Assembly: GCA_023511755.1 (NCBI GenBank)
Contig: JAIMAW010000016.1
Coordinates: forward strand, 1 to 8,529
DNA length: 8,529 nucleotides
Direction: 5' to 3'
From: Candidatus Pacearchaeota archaeon
GTDB lineage: Archaea; Nanobdellota; Nanobdellia; Pacearchaeales; UBA284
The stretch's first letter is position 1, and every line of letters begins with the position of its first letter. This document shows positions 1 to 4,550 of the stretch, in pieces. Below the pieces are notes generated by a model that was given only the letters and a program-made list of their open reading frames with translations, ran no database searches and was not told where the DNA came from. Position numbers and translations under genes: made by a program.

Positions 1-1017
1 GGGACTGGTAAGACCCTGGCCGTAAATTATATCAAAAACGAATTGATAAAGAGAGCTACTGAACAAAAAGTTCCGGTGCTTATTCCATATATCAATTGTA
101 AACTTAAAAAGGTTGCTGATACAGAATACAGGATTATTGCAGAACTCCTGAAGAAACTAGGGGAGAAAGTACCTATAACCGGACTGCCCACGGACCAACT
201 TTATCACAAGTTCACTGAAGTAATCGACTCTAAAAAACAGATACTAATAGTTATTTTTGATGAAATAGACCAGGCAGTAAAAAGGATAGGTGATGAATTT
301 CTTTATAATTTCACAAGATTGAATTCAGAGCTTAATAAAGCGCAAATTAGCATTATTGGCATATCTAATGATCTCAAGTTTTTGGATACCTTAGACCCGA
401 GGGTAAGAAGCTCGCTGAGCGAAGAAGAAATAGTGTTTCCCCCTTATAATGCCCTGCAGTTACAAGATATCTTAAGAAGAAGGGCCAAGGAAGCATTCAA
501 GCAAGGCGTTGTATCGGAAGGCGTAATCGAAAAATGTTCAGCATACGCTGCTCGGGAGCACGGGGATGCAAGAAGAGCTCTTGATTTATTACGAATAGCT
601 GGTGAGCTTGTTGAGAGAGAGGGCAAAAACAAGATAACTCTAGAGTACATTGATAAGGCGAAAGAGAAAATAGAATCTGATAAGATGTTAATGGCTGTTG
701 AACAGCAGCCAAAACAATTTCAACTTACTCTTCTAGCTATAATCGAACTTTATAAGAAATTGAAAGATAGAAACCAGCCAATATTCACTGGGGATGTGTA
801 CAATCGCTATATAGAGCTCTGTAAGAGAACTAGGACAGAATGTTTGACACAAAGGCGCATCTCAGACATTATCGGAGAATTCGACATGCTAGGCGTGATA
901 AACGCCAAGGTGATAAGTAAGGGCAGGTATGGTCGGACAAGGGAAATAAGGGTGGACCATCCAATACCTCTTGTAGAAAAGATGAACGAGCTGTTGGTCA
1001 GTGCATTAAATTTATAA
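1..1017 (+). CDS. cdc6: Orc1/Cdc6 replication initiator, 5'-truncated by the window edge
   Basis: This AAA+ ATPase binds archaeal replication origins and helps load the MCM helicase. The reading frame is open from base 1, and 338 codons are visible. The first residues, G-T-G-K-T, are the end of the Walker A P-loop, so only the N-terminal part before it is missing. The in-frame TTG at 43 lies inside the ATPase fold and is not a start. Counting from base 1, Walker B is D87-E-I-D90, sensor 1 is N123, a likely arginine finger lies in D-P-R-V-R (134-136) and sensor 2 is G-D-A-R-R (188-192). From about residue 235 the sequence fits the winged-helix DNA-binding domain, ending with a recognition-helix and wing-like stretch (S-K-G-R-Y-G-R-T-R-E). 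The gene ends with TAA and DP1 follows within about 24 bp. Linkage of cdc6 to PolD genes is also known in Pyrococcus. Initiator genes often lie next to an origin, but any origin here would be upstream of the window. Confidence 0.96.
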   Translation, partial: GTGKTLAVNYIKNELIKRATEQKVPVLIPYINCKLKKVADTEYRIIAELLKKLGEKVPITGLPTDQLYHKFTEVIDSKKQILIVIFDEIDQAVKRIGDEFLYNFTRLNSELNKAQISIIGISNDLKFLDTLDPRVRSSLSEEEIVFPPYNALQLQDILRRRAKEAFKQGVVSEGVIEKCSAYAAREHGDARRALDLLRIAGELVEREGKNKITLEYIDKAKEKIESDKMLMAVEQQPKQFQLTLLAIIELYKKLKDRNQPIFTGDVYNRYIELCKRTRTECLTQRRISDIIGEFDMLGVINAKVISKGRYGRTREIRVDHPIPLVEKMNELLVSALNL

Positions 1018-1020
1018 TAA
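1010..1020 (+). promoter_or_regulatory. Possible TATA box for DP1 at the 3' end of cdc6
   Basis: An AT-only stretch reading ttataata sits across the cdc6 stop codon. Its centre is about 26 bp upstream of the ATG at 1042, the usual distance from an archaeal TATA box to the transcription start. This would give an almost leaderless DP1 transcript, which would explain why no well-spaced Shine-Dalgarno precedes that ATG. AT-rich gene ends are common, so this is inference from spacing only. DP1 may simply be co-transcribed with cdc6. Confidence 0.3.
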
Positions 1021-1041
1021 ATTTTGTTGACGGCTGAGGGA

Positions 1042-2055
1042 ATGGCAAATACAAATATAGTAAAAGATTTGTTGAAAAAAGGCTATTTAATAGACCCCAG
1101 CTTAACAAAACTTCTTGCTGACGAAGCCCTAGAACAAATACCGGTTGTGGATTTACTTTTGGGACTCGGGCCGCCAAAGTTCATAAATACAGATTTTTTT
1201 GTAGCAAATCTTCCCAAAATTGTATTGGAAATAAGAAAAAAAGGGCTCGGTCCAGAAGAAACAACAAGGGCCATGAGCTATCTTGCTAAGTTTGTTAGAG
1301 CGTCAGAAATAGATGCCCGGGCTGAAGAACAAGACGAGCGAAGACAACATGAGCATTTTTTGAATAAGGCCGGCAAAGTGCTCGTATTTGAAGTAAAAGA
1401 ACCGAAAATTAAAAAAATAGGGGTAGAAGATTTCGTAGCATGCTTCAGAGACAGGTTTCTTACACTTAAATCATTTATTCATGAGCATAAGCTCGATGGG
1501 CTTACCAGCATAGGTAAAATCACCAATGTTAGACGGGTTTTGTCAGTAGTCGGCATGGTATCGAACATAAGAATCACAAAAAACAAAAACTTGCTCATAG
1601 AAGTGGAAGATTTAACAGGAAAGATATCTGTAGTTGTGAATCACGAAAAAACAGAGGTATTCGAAAAAGCGAAAAATGTGGTGTTGGACGAAGTGATAGG
1701 AATCCAAGGGGTAGGTTCGAGAGAGATTCTTTTCGCTAACGATATCGTTTTTCCAGACATAGCCGCAAAAGAGAAAAAAAAGGCTAACGTTGAGGAGTAT
1801 GCAATATTTACGGCTGATCTGCATGTGGGGTCGGATAAATTTCTAGAAGAAAATTTTGTCAAGTTTATAGATTGGCTAAATGGCAAGATCGGCTCAGAAA
1901 AGCAACGAGAGCTAGCAAGCAAGGTAAAATATTTTTTCATTGTAGGAGACACTGTTGATGGTGTCGGCGTTTATCCGAAACAAGAGAAGGAACTAAAGAT
2001 AAAAGACATAAGAGAACAATACCAAAAACTTGCGGCGCATTTAGCAAGCATATGA
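1042..2055 (+). CDS. polB: DNA polymerase D small subunit DP1 (polymerase II small subunit), N-terminal part up to an in-frame TGA
   Basis: DP1 is the proofreading exonuclease and structural subunit of archaeal PolD. This piece has 337 codons. Residues 1 to about 150 are the N-terminal helical region and linker, starting A-N-T-N-I-V-K-D-L-L-K-K-G-Y as in many DP1 proteins. Residues about 154-240 are the OB-fold (V-V-G-M-V, then E-D-L-T-G-K-I-S-V). The calcineurin-like phosphoesterase domain follows, with metal motif 1 as D259-x-H261 and motif 2 as G-D303-T-V-D306-G. The frame then meets TGA at 2053 before motifs 3-5, which continue in the same frame downstream. This product alone would lack half of the nuclease site. 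I chose ATG 1042 because conserved sequence begins there. In-frame TTG codons at 1024 and 1027 would add up to six residues and have no ribosome binding site. The GAGGG before 1042 is too close to serve well as one. The gene family is certain; whether this piece is a working product is not. Confidence 0.9.
   Translation: MANTNIVKDLLKKGYLIDPSLTKLLADEALEQIPVVDLLLGLGPPKFINTDFFVANLPKIVLEIRKKGLGPEETTRAMSYLAKFVRASEIDARAEEQDERRQHEHFLNKAGKVLVFEVKEPKIKKIGVEDFVACFRDRFLTLKSFIHEHKLDGLTSIGKITNVRRVLSVVGMVSNIRITKNKNLLIEVEDLTGKISVVVNHEKTEVFEKAKNVVLDEVIGIQGVGSREILFANDIVFPDIAAKEKKKANVEEYAIFTADLHVGSDKFLEENFVKFIDWLNGKIGSEKQRELASKVKYFFIVGDTVDGVGVYPKQEKELKIKDIREQYQKLAAHLASI
2053..2055 (+). other. In-frame TGA interrupting DP1
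   Basis: The codons read L-A-S-I-stop-K-D-V-T-I-L-M-C-P-G-G. The frame does not change across the stop, and the residues after it match the beta-strand that leads into phosphoesterase motif 3 in DP1. No inserted or lost segment is apparent. One base change from a sense codon (for example CGA or GGA) would create this stop. TGA also ends the HAD gene and DP2, so it is a normal stop in this genome. Confidence 0.93.
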
Positions 2056-2073
2056 AAAGATGTAACTATCCTC

Positions 2074-2616
2074 ATGTGTCCCGGTGGCAAACATGACGCT
2101 GTTAGGCTAATTGAGCCGCAGCCCAAGATACCCAAAGAAGTAGCTCCAGAGTTATATGAGATTAAAAATTTAGTTCTTACTACAAACCCATCGATTGTTA
2201 AAATAGGACAGTCTAAAGACTTCCCCGGGTTCAATGTTTTGATGTACCATGGGGATTCCTATGACCACTATGCGGATGTGGTAGATCCATTAAGATTTAG
2301 CAATGCAAAAAACAGGCCTGATTTGATAATGCATTTTCTTCTTAAAAAAAGACATCTGGCGCCATCGCATACTTCTACAACTTATTACCCTGGAGAGAAG
2401 GATTATCTTGTTGTGAGAACAGTTCCAGATATTTTTGTTTCAGGACATATCCACAAAAGCGCTATTTCTTCTTATAACAATATACTTACAATCTCATGCT
2501 CCTGCTGGCAGAGCAAGACAGCCTATCAAGAGAAGTTTGGCCATGAGCCAGACCCATGTAAGGTGCCGTTATTAAATCTAAAAACAGGGAAAATCAATAT
2601 GCTTGATTTCAACTAA
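2074..2616 (+). CDS. polB: DNA polymerase D small subunit DP1, C-terminal part of the phosphoesterase domain
   Basis: This is the second half of DP1, in the same frame as the first. Homologous coding runs from 2056, but the first ATG after the TGA is at 2074. No Shine-Dalgarno precedes that ATG, so independent translation is doubtful. Numbering through the TGA, motif 3 reads G-G-K350-H351-D352-A, motif 4 is Y-H403-G-D-S-Y-D and motif 5 is G-H469-I-H471. The family motif 3 is G-N-H-D, so the metal-binding Asn appears replaced by Lys with one extra Gly. The stretch P-D-I-F-V-S-G-H-I-H-K followed by S-C-S-C-W-Q-S-K-T, and the end K-V-P-L-L-N-L, are typical of DP1 C-termini. The joined protein would be about 524 residues, a normal DP1 length. 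It ends with TAA, 6 bp before the HAD gene. Starting at 2074 removes the strand K-D-V-T-I-L, so this half is unlikely to fold alone. Confidence 0.88.
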   Translation: MCPGGKHDAVRLIEPQPKIPKEVAPELYEIKNLVLTTNPSIVKIGQSKDFPGFNVLMYHGDSYDHYADVVDPLRFSNAKNRPDLIMHFLLKKRHLAPSHTSTTYYPGEKDYLVVRTVPDIFVSGHIHKSAISSYNNILTISCSCWQSKTAYQEKFGHEPDPCKVPLLNLKTGKINMLDFN

Positions 2617-2622
2617 GAAAAA

Positions 2623-3369
2623 ATGGAAGGCATAATATATAGAACACCAAAAAAGAAAGTCTTGAGGAAACTTGAGCGGGATATAAAGGCTTTATTGTTT
2701 GATGTAGATGGGACGCTGATAGATTTTTCCCTGAATTTCCCAGGTTTAGAGTTTCCGACTAGTTGGCAGGTTATGGAAATAGCTATCGGCCTCGATAAAA
2801 ATGAAAAATTTCAGAGATATTTTAGAAAGTGGATTGAACTTTCAAAAGAGCAGGGTAGCAAAGAGTTAGAAAAAATCAATAAAAAGATAGGTTCATTTTG
2901 GAAGGGTAAACATAAAAAAGAAGTTTCTAAATATCTTTATCCAATCCCTTTTCTAGACGGGGTAAAGTTTTTCTTTGACAAGCTCCAAAAAGTTAATGAG
3001 CATTGGGAGCTTGGGCTGATATCCAGCGCACCAGATTTCTATGTCAGGGAAATTGCCAATTTATTAAAGATAAGTTATTTCGATGCCTGCGAGGTGGGAG
3101 TGGATAGACATAATTTCTTGACGGGCGAATTTGGGGGCAATGGCTTGTATGGCAAAAAAAGCTCTTTGGAAACTTTTTGCCAAAAATTTTCACTCAAGCC
3201 GAGCGAGATTGCATATCATGGAGACAGCAAACCAGACATCGCGGTTCTTAGTAGCTGCGGTCTGGGAATTGCAGTTAATCCACACAAAAAATTCGAGCAA
3301 GAAGTAATTGAGGTTTCAGATGTTGTGCTTTACTCGTGGTATAAACACCCATTAATAGAGCTTTTATGA
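2623..3369 (+). CDS. HAD-superfamily hydrolase, phosphoserine-phosphatase-like
   Basis: This 248-residue protein belongs to the haloacid dehalogenase superfamily, cytosolic Mg-dependent phosphotransfer enzymes that use an aspartyl-phosphate intermediate. All four motifs are visible. Motif I is D27-V-D29-G-T-L, with D27 the likely nucleophile. Motif II is the Ser pair at 134-135 in L-I-S-S-A-P. Motif III is one of the lysines 178-179 in Y-G-K-K-S-S. Motif IV is G-D201-S-K-P-D205. A helical cap (about residues 40-110) lies between motifs I and II, as in the type I (C1 cap) group that includes phosphoserine phosphatase. The substrate cannot be told from sequence. The gene is wedged between the polymerase subunit genes, 6 bp after DP1. 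Its TGA overlaps an ATG at 3366, and the likely DP2 start follows 11 bp later. The ATG at 2623 is the only reasonable start, though it lacks a clear Shine-Dalgarno, which suggests translation coupled to DP1. Confidence 0.88.
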   Translation: MEGIIYRTPKKKVLRKLERDIKALLFDVDGTLIDFSLNFPGLEFPTSWQVMEIAIGLDKNEKFQRYFRKWIELSKEQGSKELEKINKKIGSFWKGKHKKEVSKYLYPIPFLDGVKFFFDKLQKVNEHWELGLISSAPDFYVREIANLLKISYFDACEVGVDRHNFLTGEFGGNGLYGKKSSLETFCQKFSLKPSEIAYHGDSKPDIAVLSSCGLGIAVNPHKKFEQEVIEVSDVVLYSWYKHPLIELL

Positions 3370-3371
3370 AT

Positions 3372-3375
3372 GGAG
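3372..3375 (+). promoter_or_regulatory. Shine-Dalgarno that fixes the DP2 start
   Basis: GGAG followed by five bases (ataaa) precedes ATG 3381. This favours 3381 over the ATG at 3366, which overlaps the HAD stop codon and has no such site. Conserved DP2 sequence (Y-F-K-E-I-E) also begins just after 3381. Confidence 0.65.
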
Positions 3376-3380
3376 ATAAA

Positions 3381-4550
3381 ATGCACAAATATTTCAAGGA
3401 GATAGAAGATAAAACCAAAGAGGTCTACTCTTTGGCAGAAGAGGCCAGAAAGAAGGGGCTTGATCCAAAATCTGTAGTTGAGATCTCTATTGCGACAAAC
3501 CTTGCACAGAGAGCCATAGCGCTTGTTGGTACAATATACCCCCAGGTTAACAACAAACAAGTTGAAGCGAGGATTCGCGAACTTGAAAAAGAATATGGCT
3601 TTTTAGACCAAGCTGTTTGTTTGAAGATAGCAGAGGAAATTGCAAAGGGAAAGTTTTGCAAATTTTCAAGTTTGTTAGAGGCCATTGATGCAGGCATCCG
3701 GGTTGCTTTCGCATATTATACTCTCGGCGTAGTGGTCCCGCCACTGGAAGGATTTACGCACCTCGAGGTGCGTAAAACAAAGAAAGGCGAGGATTATTGG
3801 GCCGCTTTCTTTTCGGGCCCTATTCGTTCAGCAGGAACTACTGCTGCAGCATTTGCTATAGTGATTATAGATTATTTGAGAAACATGTTTGGCTACGCAA
3901 AATATGACCCAAGCGATATTGAAATAAAAAGAACAATTACTGAAATATACGATTATCACGAGAGAATAACTAACTTACAATATCTAGCATCTGATAAAGA
4001 AATTGATTTTTTTGTTAGGAATTTGCCAATACAGATAGAAGGATTGCCTTCAGAGGAAAGAGAAGTCAGCAATTATAAGGATCTCGAGAGAGTAAGCACA
4101 AATAGACTGAGAAACGGGGTATGTCTTGTGATAAGCGAATCTCTAATACAGAAAGCCGCTAAATTATTGAGAATAGTCCAGAAATTAAGGGACAAGGGTT
4201 TTAAGCTTCCTGACTGGGATTTTTTGGAAGAGTTCGTAAAATTCCAGAAAGAAACCGCCGAGAAGAAAAAGCAACAGGCTACTGGAGTTTACATACAAGA
4301 TGCCGTTGCCGGCCGCCCAATCTTTGGCCACCCTTCACGAAGCGGGGCTTTTAGATTACGTTACGGAAGGTGTCGTTTCAGCGGCTATAGTGCAGCAGCC
4401 ATAAATCCGGTTACAATGAAAATACTTGACGATTTCATCGCAGTTGGTACACAGCTAAAATTAGAAAAGCCAATGAAAGCCGCAGCGATAGTGGTGTGCG
4501 ATGATATTGATGGTCCAATTGTCAAGCTAAAGGACGATTCTGTCATTTAA
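3381..4550 (+). CDS. polC: DNA polymerase D large subunit DP2 (polymerase II large subunit), N-terminal part up to an in-frame TAA
   Basis: DP2 is the catalytic polymerase subunit of PolD. This piece has 389 codons and begins H-K-Y-F-K-E-I-E-D-K, a typical DP2 N-terminus. Family landmarks include A-F-F-S-G-P-I-R-S-A-G-T-T-A-A-A (about residues 145-160), A-G-R-P-I-F-G-H-P-S-R with R-L-R-Y-G-R (about 310-333), A-V-G-T-Q-L-K-L-E (about 355) and I-D-G-P-I-V-K-L near the end. The frame then meets TAA at 4548, and DP2 sequence resumes at the very next codon in the same frame. The catalytic aspartates are in the downstream piece, so this half cannot polymerise alone. No intein is present, although DP2 genes often carry them. 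Codons at 3753-3776 form a perfect palindrome. The ATG at 3366 would add five residues and is less likely. Confidence 0.92.
   Translation: MHKYFKEIEDKTKEVYSLAEEARKKGLDPKSVVEISIATNLAQRAIALVGTIYPQVNNKQVEARIRELEKEYGFLDQAVCLKIAEEIAKGKFCKFSSLLEAIDAGIRVAFAYYTLGVVVPPLEGFTHLEVRKTKKGEDYWAAFFSGPIRSAGTTAAAFAIVIIDYLRNMFGYAKYDPSDIEIKRTITEIYDYHERITNLQYLASDKEIDFFVRNLPIQIEGLPSEEREVSNYKDLERVSTNRLRNGVCLVISESLIQKAAKLLRIVQKLRDKGFKLPDWDFLEEFVKFQKETAEKKKQQATGVYIQDAVAGRPIFGHPSRSGAFRLRYGRCRFSGYSAAAINPVTMKILDDFIAVGTQLKLEKPMKAAAIVVCDDIDGPIVKLKDDSVI
3753..3776 (+). repeat. Perfect 24-bp palindrome inside DP2
   Basis: The half-site tttacgcacctc is followed directly by its reverse complement, with ctcgag at the centre. 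In the DP2 frame it encodes F-T-H-L-E-V-R-K. In RNA it could form a stem of about 10 bp with a UCGA-type loop. A shorter inverted repeat (agtgg, five-base spacer, ccact) lies just upstream at 3731-3745. No function is known to me. Confidence 0.95.
4548..4550 (+). other. In-frame TAA interrupting DP2
   Basis: The codons read K-D-D-S-V-I-stop-V-R-T-V-E-H-A-E-E. In DP2 homologues this is a short connection between the G-P-I-V-K-L strand and the helix that follows, and I see no lost or inserted bases. One change from AAA, CAA or GAA would give TAA. The next codon is GTG, a possible re-initiation start. TAA also ends cdc6, DP1 and the OB-fold gene, so it is a normal stop here. Confidence 0.93.

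Noticed and set aside
43..45. TTG at 43 as the start of cdc6
   Set aside because: The frame is open from base 1 and encodes the Walker A G-T-G-K-T before it, so the gene begins upstream of the window.
1024..1029. TTG codons as the DP1 start
   Set aside because: They are in frame and possible, but no ribosome binding site precedes them, and the conserved N-terminus begins at ATG 1042.
2053..4550. Recoding of the in-frame stops as selenocysteine, pyrrolysine or a variant genetic code
   Set aside because: TAA is neither a Sec nor a Pyl codon, and both TGA and TAA terminate other genes in this window at sensible ends. I saw no SECIS-like element in the short space after DP1.
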